Positions 25,974 to 36,918 of a stretch of 64,000 bases of DNA are shown here, in pieces (within the stretch, counting starts at the first letter, position 1; the number at the start of each line of letters is the position of its first letter). Under the pieces are notes generated by a model. The model saw only the letters and a list, made by a program, of their open reading frames with translations, was not told the origin of the DNA and made no database searches. The translations under genes were made by a program, and so were the position numbers. Source of the stretch: Mycobacterium intracellulare ATCC 13950 (GTDB lineage: Bacteria > Actinomycetota > Actinomycetes > Mycobacteriales > Mycobacteriaceae); assembly GCF_000277125.1 (NCBI RefSeq), contig NC_016946.1, forward strand, positions 4,526,001-4,590,000, written 5' to 3'.

Positions 25974-27512
25974 CTAGAACGGCGGCGGATCGTCGTCGGG
26001 ACCGTAGACGGTGGGCCAGGAGCAGGTCGCCGACGGGGCCCGCCGGGCCAGCCGGGCGTCGCGGTTGTGTTTGCGTTCTGCTGCGATGCGGGTGGCGCGG
26101 TCTTGGGTGCGGGTGCGGCGGCGTTGGGGCATCATCGCGGTGCGCTGGGCGCAGTGGTTCGGGGGCGGGTCGGCTTCGGGGGCCGCGATCGCGCCGGTGG
26201 CCGCGCACAAGCTGGGAAACAGCAGCGCGCTGCCCGGGGTGGTCACATAGGTGTGCCCGGCCGGGGAGGTGAAGATCAGCGTGCCATCGGGCAGCTGCTT
26301 TTCCTGCCAGCCCCAAAACGTTTTCACCAAATGATGCGTACGGCACAGCGCCTTGAGGTTCGACGCGTGTGTGGGGCCACCGGCGGCGTAGGGGATGGTG
26401 TGGTCCACATCGCAGGCGGTGGCCGGGCGATCACAGCCGGGCCAGCGACACGTCAGATCCCGACACCGCACAAAATCGGCCAGCGCCCGCGAGGGCACAT
26501 ACCCCGGCTCCGGGGCGGCGTCGCCGGGATGGGTCAACGGCACCAGTGTGGCCGAGGCCGCCAGCTCGGCGAGCACCTCCGGGGGGATCAATCCCTCGGC
26601 GCCGACCTCGGCACCCGGGGTGGATGCGCGACCCTCCAGCACCGCGTGTTCGCCGATCACATGGACAGTCACCGGGCCCGCGGCCCGCCCCCCGGCCGCA
26701 CAATCCGCGCGCCCGCAGCGACACCCCAGCCGATCGGCGTCGGCGGCCAACGCCCCCAATGCATCAGCGCGGCGCTGCTCCCGAGTCCGTGGGTCATGCG
26801 CACACACCGTGGCCGCCAACCCATCCAGGCGCCGATCCAGGGCATGGGCATCCGGGGCATACAGGGTGGCCTCCAGATGCGCCAGCCCATCACCCATGTC
26901 GGCCATCCACACCTGCCGGCCGGCCGCGCGCTCCTGGCGCCGCCGCACCGCATCCACATCAGCCTTGGCCACGACCTTGTCGACCTGGGCCGCCAACCGG
27001 CCCTGACTCAACGACGGCCACCGGCCCACATTGGCCGCCAACACCGCGTCCACCGCCCCCAGAACCTCGGGATCGACGATCAAATCGGTGCGGAACACGA
27101 TGGTCTGAAACATCCGATAATCGATATCCCCGGCGCCAAACACCGCCCCCACTTTCGGCAGGCGTTCGCGCATCGCGCGGGCATAGCGCACCCGACTCGC
27201 GGCCAACCCCTGGCCGATCCGCAACTGCGCGCCCACCTCCGCGGCCACCGCCGCCTCGGTGTCCACCGCCCACTCCTCGGTCTCCGCACAGCGCGAGAGC
27301 CGATAGGCAAACAACTCCCCGATCGCCACCAACTGCGCCGCCGCCGCCCGATTCTCCACCCGCGCCACAACCCCGAGGTGTTCCAACAACGCCGCCGACT
27401 CCCGCGTCGACGACGGATGACAACGCTCAACGAGCTCATCAAGCTCCGCGATCACCGCACGCCGCCGCACCTCATCGAACATACGTTCGACTATGCCACG
27501 GGGGTCCGACAA
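25974..27512 (-). CDS. 13E12-repeat-family protein, DUF222 plus HNH endonuclease domain
   Basis: This 512-residue protein has an N-terminal DUF222 region (residues about 10-300) and a C-terminal HNH motif. The metal-binding Cys pair lies in CRDLTCRWPGC, followed by DVDHTIPYAAGG, ASNLKALCRTHHLVK, and a disordered Arg-rich tail ending DDDPPPF. M. tuberculosis has many such proteins, some at prophage attachment sites. Here it sits between the spc promoter and the formylglycine enzyme, where M. tuberculosis has Rv0713, so it is a likely mobile or expanded family member. Its activity is unproven. Confidence 0.88.
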   Translation of the reverse strand: MSDPRGIVERMFDEVRRRAVIAELDELVERCHPSSTRESAALLEHLGVVARVENRAAAAQLVAIGELFAYRLSRCAETEEWAVDTEAAVAAEVGAQLRIGQGLAASRVRYARAMRERLPKVGAVFGAGDIDYRMFQTIVFRTDLIVDPEVLGAVDAVLAANVGRWPSLSQGRLAAQVDKVVAKADVDAVRRRQERAAGRQVWMADMGDGLAHLEATLYAPDAHALDRRLDGLAATVCAHDPRTREQRRADALGALAADADRLGCRCGRADCAAGGRAAGPVTVHVIGEHAVLEGRASTPGAEVGAEGLIPPEVLAELAASATLVPLTHPGDAAPEPGYVPSRALADFVRCRDLTCRWPGCDRPATACDVDHTIPYAAGGPTHASNLKALCRTHHLVKTFWGWQEKQLPDGTLIFTSPAGHTYVTTPGSALLFPSLCAATGAIAAPEADPPPNHCAQRTAMMPQRRRTRTQDRATRIAAERKHNRDARLARRAPSATCSWPTVYGPDDDPPPF

Positions 27513-27522
27513 ACCGCCCCAC

Positions 27523-28413
27523 CTAGCCTGACCGCGAATCCGCCACGCAGCGAAACCCGATGTGGGTGGTCGCGGAGTCCTGCGATTGCGGGGACCGGGC
27601 CGCCGGCCGGTATCGGTGGCAGTACTCCGGCGCGCACAGGTGGCTGCCGCCCTTCAACGTCTGGCTGACGGACGGGTCGGCGGGGCCCGGCGGGGTGCAG
27701 CAGGCCTTGGGCGGCGAATCGAGCCGGTGGTGCGGCGAGAATTCGGTGGCGGTCCATTCCCAGACGTTGCCGATCATGTCGATAAGGCCGAACGCGTTGG
27801 GCGCAAACGTGCCGACCGGCGAGGTCCCCACCCAGCCGAGCGCCCCGTCATTGCGGTAGGGGAAGCTGCCCTGCCAGGTGTTGGCCATCAGCCGGCCATC
27901 GCTGGTGACCTCGTCACCCCACGAGTACGTCGTGGTGCTTCCGGCGCGGGCCGCGTACTCCCACTCGGCCTCGGTCGGCAGCCGCCGCCCCGCCCAGCGC
28001 GCGTAGGCGGCCGCGTCGGGGTAGGCGACCTGCACCACCGGGTGATCGCCGCGGTCGGCCACGTCGCTGTCGGGCCCGAACGGATGACGCCAGCTCGCGC
28101 CCGGCACCCACTGCCACCACTGTCGCCAGTCACGCAGGTCCACCGGCCCCGGCGTCGGCCGGAAAACCATTGCGCCCGGGCACAGATCGTCGGGATCCGC
28201 ACCGGAGTACAGCGCCGGGTCGATCGGTTGCTCGGCCACCGTGAGATACCCGGTGGCGTCGACGAATTCGGCGAACTGCGCATTGGTCACCGGGTGCCGT
28301 TCCACCGCAAAAGGACCGACGGCGACCGTATGGATCGGCGCCTCTTCCGGGTAGAAGCTGGTCGAGCCCATGCGGAATGACCCGCCGGGGAGGTCGACCA
28401 GTTCGCTCAGCAC
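27523..28413 (-). CDS. Formylglycine-generating enzyme (sulfatase-modifying factor)
   Basis: This 296-residue protein is the Rv0712-type FGE, which oxidises the CxPxR cysteine of sulfatases to formylglycine using copper and O2. It begins ELVDLPGGSFRMGSTSFYPE. It has RLPTEAEWEYAARAG near residue 145 and the catalytic pair Cys-x4-Cys in KGGSHLCAPEYCHRYRPAAR, followed by THIGFRCV. The N-terminal secretion signal of human SUMF1 is missing, so it acts in the cytoplasm. It lies 68 bases after atsA, its probable client, on the same strand. Confidence 0.94.
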   Translation of the reverse strand: MLSELVDLPGGSFRMGSTSFYPEEAPIHTVAVGPFAVERHPVTNAQFAEFVDATGYLTVAEQPIDPALYSGADPDDLCPGAMVFRPTPGPVDLRDWRQWWQWVPGASWRHPFGPDSDVADRGDHPVVQVAYPDAAAYARWAGRRLPTEAEWEYAARAGSTTTYSWGDEVTSDGRLMANTWQGSFPYRNDGALGWVGTSPVGTFAPNAFGLIDMIGNVWEWTATEFSPHHRLDSPPKACCTPPGPADPSVSQTLKGGSHLCAPEYCHRYRPAARSPQSQDSATTHIGFRCVADSRSG

Positions 28414-28481
28414 CAGTCCAGGGTATGACGAACCCTGCTCGATCGATCCAGGCGTCGCCGGCGCTCGCTCGCGCGGCCGCG

Positions 28482-30842
28482 TCAGTCGCGCGAAAAGGCC
28501 AGCGCGATCTCGGTTTCCACGTCCCGATAGGGCCGGCCGGACAGGTCGACGGTGACCTGGGCGATGGTCCCGCCGGTGAACGCGAACGGCGCCTTGAAGC
28601 GACTGGACACACCCGACCCGCCGTTGCGACCGACGGTGATGCCGGCGCCCGCCAGCCCGAAGGTGCCGGGGTGGGTGCTCACCCCGGCGAGCGTGCCGAC
28701 AACCTCGTCATCGATGAACAGCGTCAGGTCACCCAGCGGCGTATGACTGTTCTCGACCGTGCCGGTCCGCGAATAGCTGGCGCCGAACAGATGCCTGCCC
28801 AACGGCACGGCCTGCGCCGAGGAGACCTCCTGCTGGCGCTCGCCGAGGAAGTTGTACACGTAATGCAGCCGCCCGTCCTGGATGAACAACACGTGCCCGC
28901 CGTGCGCGCCGCCCTGCTTGAACAGCACACCCTCGGCGCCGGTGGTATCGATGGTCACCTCGGCCAGCACCGAAAACGAGCGGCCGCGGATCTCGGCGGC
29001 CGCGCCGATGCTCACGTCCGCGCAATCGGGATAGTAGACGTAGCTGGACCGTTCGCCGACCAGATACGGCCGCGAGCGCCCCAGGGTCTCCAGGATGTTG
29101 AAATCCGAGAGGGGCAGCCCGTTGTATTTGGCGGCCTCCGAGAACCACAACGCCTTGAGTTCCTCGAGTTTCTCCGGCTTTTGGGCCGCGAGGTCGTGGC
29201 ACTGGCTGCGGTCGGCCTCGATGTGGAACAGCTCCCAGCGATCGGCGTCGAAATGCGACCAGCCGGCCGGTGTGGCCGCGTGCACGGTGTTGGCGAACCA
29301 GCCCTCGTGCCAGATCCCGCGGGTACCCAGCATGGTGTAGAACTGGGCGCTTTTGCCGGTGGTGGCCTTCGGATCGTCAAGTGCCGCTTTGAAACTCACG
29401 CCGTCCAGTGGTTTCTGTGCGATGCCCTTGACGGTTTGCGGCGGCGTCAGGCCGAGCAGGTCGTAGACGGTCGGCGTGATGTCGCAGACGTTGACGTAGT
29501 TGTCGCGGACCTCGCCGTGCGCGGCAATCCCGTTGGGCCAGGAGATGATTGCGGTGTCGGCGATCCCGCCCTCGTGGGAGGCGTAGCGCTTGTAGAGCTT
29601 GTAGGGCGTGTTGAATGCCATCGCCCACCCGATCGGGTAGTGGTTGTAGGTCTGCGGCCCGCCGAGATGCTCGAACAGCTTCATGCTTTCTTCGACCGTG
29701 TCGATGTAGCCGTTGAAGAACTTGCCCTCGTTGACCGATCCGTTGGGCCCGCCCTCGCCGCTGGCGCCGTTGTCGGAGATCACCACAATGATGGTGTTGT
29801 CGAGCTGACCCGATTCCTCGAGATAGTCCAGGATCCGGCCGATCTGGGCGTCGGTGTAGCTCAGGAACCCGGCGAACACCTCGGCCATCCGGGAAAACAG
29901 CCTCTTCTCGTCGTCATTCAGGGAATCCCAGGGTCGCACCGTGTCCTGCAGGGGCCACTCCTGGCCGTCGGGACCCTTCACGTCGAGGTACGGGTTGACC
30001 GGCGACAGTTCGGTGTCGCCCGGCACGATGCCCATCGACTTCTGCCGCTCCAGCACGATCTCGCGGTAGCGCTCGTAGCCCATGTCGAAGCGGCCGGCGT
30101 AGTGGTCGGCCCATTGCTTGAAGACGTGATGCGGCGCGTGCCCGGCGCCGGGGCACACGTAGGAGAACCACGGCTTTTCCGGCGCAATCACTTTGGCGTC
30201 GCGGATGAATTCGATCGTCTTGTCGGCGAGGTCCTTTGACAGGTGGTAGCCGTCCTCCGGGGTGGCCGGCGGGCTGACCGGATGGTTGTCGTACACCAGG
30301 TCGGGATACCACTGGTCGGTCTCCCCGCCCAGGAACCCGTAGAACCGTTCGAAGCCGCGCGAGAGCGGCCAGTGCCGCTTCGTCGACGCCAGGTTCGATT
30401 CCTCCAGCGGCGTCAGGTGCCACTTGCCCACGCAGTAGGTGTTGTATCCCGCCTCGGCGAGGGCCTCGGACAGCAGGGCGGTGTCGAACGGGATGCGACC
30501 GTTGGCGTTGGGGAAGCCCTCGGTGAACTCCTCGATGGTGGCCATGCCGACGGTCGTGGCATTGCGCCCGGTGAGCAGCGACGCCCGGGTCGGCGAACAC
30601 AGCGCGGTGGTGTGAAACTGCGAAAGCCGGACGCCGCGTTCGGCGATGCGCGACATGGCCGGCATCTCGACCAGGCCGCCGAAGCAGTCCCAGGTCGCGA
30701 TGCCGGTGTCATCCCAAACCAGATAGAGGACGTTCGGTGCATCCTGCGGCGCGGTCGGCGCGGCGTAGGGACCCCAATCCGGTTCGGAATCGCGGATATC
30801 GAGCTCGATCTTGCCGTTGAAGGCTCGCGAGTCAGTGGACAT
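28482..30842 (-). CDS. atsA: Arylsulfatase AtsA
   Basis: This 786-residue cysteine-type sulfatase has the modification motif C-S-P-T-R in TALCSPTRASLLTGRNATT near residue 90. Metal ligands are likely in LVWDDTGIATWDCFGG (near residue 40) and VVISDNGASGEGG (near residue 350). The last 200 residues form a beta-rich C-terminal domain. ATG 30,842 (MSTDSRAFNGK) is chosen because the length then matches M. tuberculosis AtsA (Rv0711) and the upstream extension runs into the S10 terminator. The downstream FGE would activate it. Sulfate release from aryl or glycolipid sulfate esters is the family role. Confidence 0.94.
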   Translation of the reverse strand: MSTDSRAFNGKIELDIRDSEPDWGPYAAPTAPQDAPNVLYLVWDDTGIATWDCFGGLVEMPAMSRIAERGVRLSQFHTTALCSPTRASLLTGRNATTVGMATIEEFTEGFPNANGRIPFDTALLSEALAEAGYNTYCVGKWHLTPLEESNLASTKRHWPLSRGFERFYGFLGGETDQWYPDLVYDNHPVSPPATPEDGYHLSKDLADKTIEFIRDAKVIAPEKPWFSYVCPGAGHAPHHVFKQWADHYAGRFDMGYERYREIVLERQKSMGIVPGDTELSPVNPYLDVKGPDGQEWPLQDTVRPWDSLNDDEKRLFSRMAEVFAGFLSYTDAQIGRILDYLEESGQLDNTIIVVISDNGASGEGGPNGSVNEGKFFNGYIDTVEESMKLFEHLGGPQTYNHYPIGWAMAFNTPYKLYKRYASHEGGIADTAIISWPNGIAAHGEVRDNYVNVCDITPTVYDLLGLTPPQTVKGIAQKPLDGVSFKAALDDPKATTGKSAQFYTMLGTRGIWHEGWFANTVHAATPAGWSHFDADRWELFHIEADRSQCHDLAAQKPEKLEELKALWFSEAAKYNGLPLSDFNILETLGRSRPYLVGERSSYVYYPDCADVSIGAAAEIRGRSFSVLAEVTIDTTGAEGVLFKQGGAHGGHVLFIQDGRLHYVYNFLGERQQEVSSAQAVPLGRHLFGASYSRTGTVENSHTPLGDLTLFIDDEVVGTLAGVSTHPGTFGLAGAGITVGRNGGSGVSSRFKAPFAFTGGTIAQVTVDLSGRPYRDVETEIALAFSRD

Positions 30843-30908
30843 GCGCCGAGCGTAACGTGGCCGCGAACTTTCCGCGTTTTTTCGCAGCGGCGTTACGTGC
30901 GGCAAGCA

Positions 30909-30940
30909 AAACGCCCGAGACCATCGGGTCTCGGGCGTTT
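30909..30940 (-). terminator. Intrinsic terminator of the S10 operon
   Basis: A perfect 14-bp stem (AAACGCCCGAGACC, loop ATCG, then its complement) lies 17 bases after the rpsQ stop and before atsA. Read leftward it ends in GTTTTGC, a short T-run. It separates ribosomal transcription from the sulfatase genes. Confidence 0.85.
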
Positions 30941-30956
30941 CCATGCCGCTCGGGGC

Positions 30957-31307
30957 TTACTTCGCCTTTTCCAGAATCTCGACGAGCCGCCAGCGCTTGG
31001 TCGCCGACGTCGGGCGCGTCTCCATCAGCGAGACGCGGTCGCCGATCCCGGCGGCGCTGTTCTCGTCGTGCGCCTTGACCTTCTTGGTGGTCCGGATGAT
31101 CTTGCCGTACAGCGGGTGACGGACGCGGTCTTCCAGTTCGACCACGATGGTCTTCTGCATCTTGTCGCTCACCACGTAACCGATGCGCATCTTGCGGCGG
31201 CCACGCACCTTCGGGTTCGCGGGAGTGTGCTTGGGGCCCTTGTCCTTCGACGCGGCTTGGGCTGCGGCGGCCTTCTTGGGGGCGGCCTTCTTGGCTTCTG
31301 CCATCAC
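30957..31307 (-). CDS. rpsQ: 30S ribosomal protein S17
   Basis: This S17 has 116 residues (115 if ATG 31,304 is used). The conserved core begins near residue 40 ([20 protein letters not shown]) and runs to [17 protein letters not shown] ends. The N-terminal 35 residues are an Ala/Lys-rich extension ([20 protein letters not shown]), as in M. tuberculosis but shorter. The start overlaps the rpmC stop. It is the last S10 operon gene. Confidence 0.96.
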   Translation of the reverse strand: MMAEAKKAAPKKAAAAQAASKDKGPKHTPANPKVRGRRKMRIGYVVSDKMQKTIVVELEDRVRHPLYGKIIRTTKKVKAHDENSAAGIGDRVSLMETRPTSATKRWRLVEILEKAK

Positions 31308-31537
31308 GATTCCTTACCATCCGGCCCGGAAGCCAGGCCCAGTTCTCGTTCGCGCAGCACGGTGTAGACGCGCGCGATCTCCTGACGCACGGTGCGAAGC
31401 CGGCGGTTGTTGGTGAGCTGGCCGGTCGCCATCTGGAAGCGCAGGTTGAACAGCTCTTCCTTGGACTCGCGCAACCGCTCGGTCAGCTCCTCGTCGGTGA
31501 GCTCGCGCAGTTCGCCCGGCGAAATTCCCACTGCCAT
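31304..31537 (-). CDS. rpmC: 50S ribosomal protein L29
   Basis: This 77-residue L29 has [20 protein letters not shown] and the signature [23 protein letters not shown] 31,537 overlaps the rplP stop (ATGA type). The open frame to 31,681 upstream is a shadow of rplP. Confidence 0.96.
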   Translation of the reverse strand: MAVGISPGELRELTDEELTERLRESKEELFNLRFQMATGQLTNNRRLRTVRQEIARVYTVLRERELGLASGPDGKES

Positions 31538-31953
31538 CAGAACTGATCCTCTCGAGTCACGATGCGCGCCTTGATCGGCAACTTGTGGATTGCGCGGGTG
31601 AGCGCCGCGCGGGCGATCTGCTCGTTGGGGTAGCTGAGCTCGAACAGCACCCGGCCCGGCTTGACGTTGACGACCCACCACTCCGGCGAACCCTTACCCG
31701 AACCCATCCGGGTTTCCGCGGGCTTCTTGGTCAGCGGGCGGTCGGGGAACACGTTGATCCACACCTTGCCGCCACGCTTGATGTGCCGGTTGATGGCGAT
31801 ACGAGCGGACTCGATCTGCCGGTTGGTGACGTACGCGTGCTCCAGGGCCTGGATGCCGTAGTCGCCGAAGTTCACCGCCGTGCCGCCGCTGGCGATGCCG
31901 CGCTGGCGGGGGTGGTGCTGCTTGCGGTGTTTAACTCTGCGTGGAATCAACAT
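31537..31953 (-). CDS. rplP: 50S ribosomal protein L16
   Basis: This 138-residue L16 starts [19 protein letters not shown]. It carries the signatures [20 protein letters not shown] and [19 protein letters not shown]. It lies 3 bases after rpsC in the S10 operon. Confidence 0.97.
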   Translation of the reverse strand: MLIPRRVKHRKQHHPRQRGIASGGTAVNFGDYGIQALEHAYVTNRQIESARIAINRHIKRGGKVWINVFPDRPLTKKPAETRMGSGKGSPEWWVVNVKPGRVLFELSYPNEQIARAALTRAIHKLPIKARIVTREDQF

Positions 31954-31956
31954 GAT

Positions 31957-33334
<1,378 letters not shown>

Positions 33335-33338
<4 letters not shown>

Positions 33339-33616
33339 CGCCGTTTGGCCTTCCGGTCGTCCTTGATGTGTCCCTTGAAGGTGCGGGTGGGGGCGAATTC
33401 ACCAAGCTTGTGGCCGACCATCGACTCGGTGACGAACACCGGGACGTGCTTGCGTCCGTCGTGGACCGCGAACGTGTGGCCGATGAAGTCAGGAATGATC
33501 GTCGAACGGCGCGACCATGTCTTGATCACCTGTTTGGTGTTCTTCTCGTTCTGCGCGTCCACCTTTTTGAGCAGGTGGCCGTCGACGAACGGGCCCTTCT
33601 TCAGGCTGCGTGGCAT
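33335..33616 (-). CDS. rpsS: 30S ribosomal protein S19
   Basis: This 93-residue S19 begins [20 protein letters not shown] and ends near [23 protein letters not shown] 33,616 is the conserved start; the frame continues upstream through rplB sequence. It is an S10 operon gene, 29 bases after rplB. Confidence 0.97.
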
Positions 33617-33645
33617 GTGCTGACTACTCCTGGTCCTGGGCTTCC

Positions 33646-34488
33646 TCAGCGACCGTGCTTCTTGCCGGTACGCCGGCGTCGCACGATGAGCTTGTTGCTG
33701 GCCTTGTTCGGATGGCGGGTGCGGCCCTCGGGCTTGCCCCACGGGCTCACCGGGTGGCGACCACCGGAGGTCTTGCCCTCACCACCACCGTGCGGGTGAT
33801 CCACCGGGTTCATGACCACACCACGGACCGAAGGGCGCTTGCCCTTCCACCGCATGCGGCCGGCCTTCCCCCAGTTGATGTTCGCCTGCTCGGCGTTGCC
33901 CACCTCGCCGACGGTGGCGCGGCAACGCACGTCGACGCGACGGATCTCGCCGCTGGGCATACGCAGCGACGCGTAGGTGCCCTCCTTACCGAGCAACTGA
34001 ATGCTCGCGCCGGCCGACCGCGCCAGCTTGGCGCCACCGCCCGGCCGCAGTTCCACGGCGTGGATCACGGTACCGGCCGGGATGTTGCGCAGCGGCAGGT
34101 TGTTGCCCGGCTTGATGTCCGCGTTCGGACCCGTTTCCACCACGTCGCCCTGCGAAAGTCCCTGCGGCGCAATGATGTAGCGCTTCTCGCCGTCCAGGAA
34201 GTGCAGCAACGCGATGTTGGCGGTCCGGTTGGGGTCGTATTCGATGTGGGCGACCTTGGCGTTGACGCCGTCCTTGTCGTTGCGACGGAAGTCGATCACC
34301 CGGTAGGCGCGCTTGTGGCCGCCACCCTTGTGGCGGGTGGTGATGCGGCCGTGCGCGTTACGCCCACCGTGGCCGTGCAGCGGCCGAACCAACGACTTCT
34401 CCGGGGTGGAACGGGTGACCTCGGAGAAATCGGACACGCTTGCGCCGCGACGGCCGGGGCTCGTCGGCTTGTACTTACGAATTGCCAT
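33646..34488 (-). CDS. rplB: 50S ribosomal protein L2
   Basis: This 280-residue L2 begins [20 protein letters not shown]. It has [20 protein letters not shown] and the highly conserved peptidyl-transferase-near loop [19 protein letters not shown] near residue 220. It lies 28 bases after rplW. Confidence 0.98.
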   Translation of the reverse strand: MAIRKYKPTSPGRRGASVSDFSEVTRSTPEKSLVRPLHGHGGRNAHGRITTRHKGGGHKRAYRVIDFRRNDKDGVNAKVAHIEYDPNRTANIALLHFLDGEKRYIIAPQGLSQGDVVETGPNADIKPGNNLPLRNIPAGTVIHAVELRPGGGAKLARSAGASIQLLGKEGTYASLRMPSGEIRRVDVRCRATVGEVGNAEQANINWGKAGRMRWKGKRPSVRGVVMNPVDHPHGGGEGKTSGGRHPVSPWGKPEGRTRHPNKASNKLIVRRRRTGKKHGR

Positions 34489-34516
34489 GTCTAATCAGGT
34501 CTTCCTCTCGCGGCGG

Positions 34517-34819
34517 CTAGGCCGGTGCCCCGAACAGATCGATCGGCTTGCTACCCGGCGCCAGCGTGACGATGGCCCGCTTGGTGCTCTTGCGCTTGCC
34601 GAACCCGGTCCTGGTGCGCTTGCGCTTACCCTGCCGGTTCGCGGTGTTCACCGATGCGACCTTGACGGAGAAGATCTTCTCGATGGCGATCTTGATCTGC
34701 GTCTTGTTCGAATCGGGGTGCACCACGAACGTGTACACGTTGTCATCGAGGAGCGAATAGGACTTCTCCGAGATGACCGGGGCCAAGATGATGTCGCGGG
34801 GGTCAGTGACGGTCGCCAT
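34517..34819 (-). CDS. rplW: 50S ribosomal protein L23
   Basis: This 100-residue L23 starts [20 protein letters not shown] and has the exit-tunnel protein signature [19 protein letters not shown]. Its start base is shared with the rplD stop. It docks trigger factor and SRP at the tunnel exit. Confidence 0.97.
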   Translation of the reverse strand: MATVTDPRDIILAPVISEKSYSLLDDNVYTFVVHPDSNKTQIKIAIEKIFSVKVASVNTANRQGKRKRTRTGFGKRKSTKRAIVTLAPGSKPIDLFGAPA

Positions 34820-35490
34820 CAGACCGAAACCTCCTCGGGAGTACCGGTGTTGGCGCTGATGTAGGCGTTGAGGGCCTCCACGCTGAACACCACGTCGTCG
34901 GAGCGGAGCACGTCATAGGTGTTGAGCTGGCCGGGCGTCAGGATGTGCACACCGGGAAGGTTGCGCACGCTCTTGGCGCCCGCCTCGTCGCTGCGTCCGA
35001 TCACGACCAGCACCTGCTTGCGCTCGGTCAGCGTGCCCAGGAACGCCCTGGCGCTCTTGGTCGACGGGGTCTGGCCGGCGACGATTTCGGTGACCGCGTG
35101 GATGCGCCCGTTGCGCGCCCGGTCGGACAGCGCACCGCGCAACGCCGCGGCGATCATCTTCTTGGGCGTGCGCTGGCTGTAGTCACGCGGCTTGGGGCCG
35201 TGCACGACGCCACCGCCGGTGAACTGCGGGGCCCGCGTGGAACCCTGCCGGGCGCGGCCGGTTCCCTTCTGCCGGTAGGGCTTACGGCCACCGCCGCTGA
35301 CGTCGCCGCGCGTCTTGGTCGAGTGCGTGCCCTGGCGCGCCGCCGCCCGCTGGGCGGTGACGACCTGGTGCATCAGCGCGATATTGGCCGGGGCGTCGAA
35401 CAATTCGGCCGGCAACTCGATCGAGCCTTCGACCTTGCCGGCCGGTGTCTTGACGTCGATCTTGAGCGTCTTGGAACCTTGTGCTGCCAT
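34819..35490 (-). CDS. rplD: 50S ribosomal protein L4
   Basis: This 223-residue L4 has [20 protein letters not shown] at the start and the extended loop [23 protein letters not shown] that reaches the exit tunnel. The ATG at 35,490 overlaps the rplC stop (TGATG). An in-frame GTG one codon earlier is less likely. In some bacteria L4 represses the S10 operon; no evidence for that is visible here. Confidence 0.97.
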   Translation of the reverse strand: MAAQGSKTLKIDVKTPAGKVEGSIELPAELFDAPANIALMHQVVTAQRAAARQGTHSTKTRGDVSGGGRKPYRQKGTGRARQGSTRAPQFTGGGVVHGPKPRDYSQRTPKKMIAAALRGALSDRARNGRIHAVTEIVAGQTPSTKSARAFLGTLTERKQVLVVIGRSDEAGAKSVRNLPGVHILTPGQLNTYDVLRSDDVVFSVEALNAYISANTGTPEEVSV

Positions 35491-36143
35491 CACTTCTCAC
35501 CTCGTTTGACCGCGCTGCGGACCACCACGAGTCCACCGGTGCGGCCGGGGACCGCACCCTTGATCAGCAGCACGCCGTTCTCGGTATCGACCTTGTGCAC
35601 CAACAGGTTTTGGACGGTCACCCGGTCGTTACCCATCCGGCCCGCCATCCGCGTGCCCTTGAACACGCGGGCGGGGGTGGCGCAACCACCGATGGAACCC
35701 GGGCGACGGTGCACCGCCTGGGCACCGTGACTGGCGCCCTGACCACGGAAACCGTGGCGCTTCATGGTGCCCGCGAAGCCCTTCCCCTTGGAGGTTCCGG
35801 TGACGTCGACGTAGCTGCCGTCGGTGAAGATCTCGGCCGTCAGCTCCTGGCCGACCTGGTATTCCGCCGCCGCGTCCGGGTTGTCCAGCCGCAGCTCGGC
35901 CAAGAACCGGCGCGGGTTGACGCCCGCGGCCGCGTACTGACCGGTCACCGGCTTGTTGACCTTGCGCGGACTGATCTCGCCGTACGCCAGCTGCACGGCG
36001 CTGTAGCCGTCCTGCTCCGGCGTGCGGATGCGGGTCACCACGTTCGGCCCGGCCTTGACGACCGTCACCGGCACAATCCTGTTGTTCTCGTCGAATACCT
36101 GCGTCATGCCCAGCTTGGTACCGAGAATGCCCTTACGCGCCAT
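35490..36143 (-). CDS. rplC: 50S ribosomal protein L3
   Basis: This 217-residue L3 begins [20 protein letters not shown] and has the signature [19 protein letters not shown]. Residue 154 is Cys ([11 protein letters not shown]), the wild-type state at the site where Arg gives linezolid resistance in M. tuberculosis. It lies 14 bases after rpsJ. Confidence 0.97.
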   Translation of the reverse strand: MARKGILGTKLGMTQVFDENNRIVPVTVVKAGPNVVTRIRTPEQDGYSAVQLAYGEISPRKVNKPVTGQYAAAGVNPRRFLAELRLDNPDAAAEYQVGQELTAEIFTDGSYVDVTGTSKGKGFAGTMKRHGFRGQGASHGAQAVHRRPGSIGGCATPARVFKGTRMAGRMGNDRVTVQNLLVHKVDTENGVLLIKGAVPGRTGGLVVVRSAVKRGEK

Positions 36144-36157
36144 TGCTCTGTAACCCC

Positions 36158-36463
36158 CTACTGGATGTTGACGTCGACACTGGCCGGAAGGTCGATGCGC
36201 ATCAGCGCGTCAACGGTCTTCGGCGTCGGGTCGAGGATGTCGATCAGCCGCTTGTGCGTGCGCATCTCGAAGTGCTCCCGCGAGTCCTTGTACTTGTGCG
36301 GAGAGCGGATGACGCAATACACATTCTTCTCGGTCGGCAGCGGCACCGGCCCTACGACGCTGGCACCCGTGCGGACGACGGTCTCGACGATCTTGCGCGC
36401 CGACGCGTCGATAGCCTCATGGTCGTAGGCCTTAAGCCTGATGCGGATCTTCTGTCCCGCCAC
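36158..36463 (-). CDS. rpsJ: 30S ribosomal protein S10
   Basis: This 101-residue S10 (NusE) starts [20 protein letters not shown] and has the signature [20 protein letters not shown]. The GTG at 36,463 is preceded by AGGAGAAGC. It is the first gene of the S10 operon and also acts in antitermination as NusE. Confidence 0.97.
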   Translation of the reverse strand: MAGQKIRIRLKAYDHEAIDASARKIVETVVRTGASVVGPVPLPTEKNVYCVIRSPHKYKDSREHFEMRTHKRLIDILDPTPKTVDALMRIDLPASVDVNIQ

Positions 36464-36918
36464 GCTTCTCCTACCCTCGCTCCTGTTGAGGCCCGGTTTC
36501 CGGGCTCAAATAATCCATGTCCTCAGTGCCACCGGCGCGCCGATCGGGCCGGCCGATGTTGGCCGATCGAGCGTTGCGCCGGATAGTGCGCCGCTGTTTA
36601 CCTGTCGTGGTCCACCGGCCCCCGCGGTCGGGTGTGTCACCCTCACGCGGCCTCGGCGCGCCGATTTCACGATCGAAATTCGTCGCACTCGAAGGATGGG
36701 ACCGGACGCGCCCGTTTGGACGCTGGTCGTATGCCCGACCAGGCGCAAACCCGGCTCAAGGCAACCTGAACAGTATGCCCTAGATCGGGGCCCGAACAAA
36801 ATTCGGGCGAGATCCCGGGCCCAATCCGTCACGCCCGGCCCGGACGCCGTCGCTACGCGACGCTAACGCCCAGGTCAGAGGCCTTGAGATGGCCGGTGCC
36901 GAGGCCAAGACTAGTGCC
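36464..36918. other. 455-bp S10 leader and P450 upstream region
   Basis: No gene with family support lies between rpsJ and the P450. Read leftward it holds the long S10 leader. A hairpin GAGGCCCGG-TTT-CCGGGCTC at 36,488-36,507 lies about 25-45 bases before the rpsJ start. A 7-bp perfect inverted repeat GCCCGAA-CAAAA-TTCGGGC at 36,790-36,808 overlaps the candidate -35. Short frames inside (for example 36,506-36,832) have no recognisable content. Confidence 0.6.
36770..36799 (-). promoter_or_regulatory. Candidate S10 operon promoter
   Basis: Reading leftward, TTGTTC (36799-36794), an 18-base spacer and TACTGT (36775-36770) fit a sigma-A promoter. It would give a leader of roughly 300 bases before rpsJ. 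The inverted repeat at 36,790-36,808 covers its -35. Confidence 0.35.

Noticed and set aside
25842..27668. 608-codon rightward frame over the 13E12 gene
   Set aside because: The leftward frame has DUF222 and HNH motifs; the other is a compositional shadow.
28377..30239. 620-codon rightward open frame antisense to atsA
   Set aside because: No domain is recognisable, while the opposite strand encodes a full sulfatase with its CSPTR motif.
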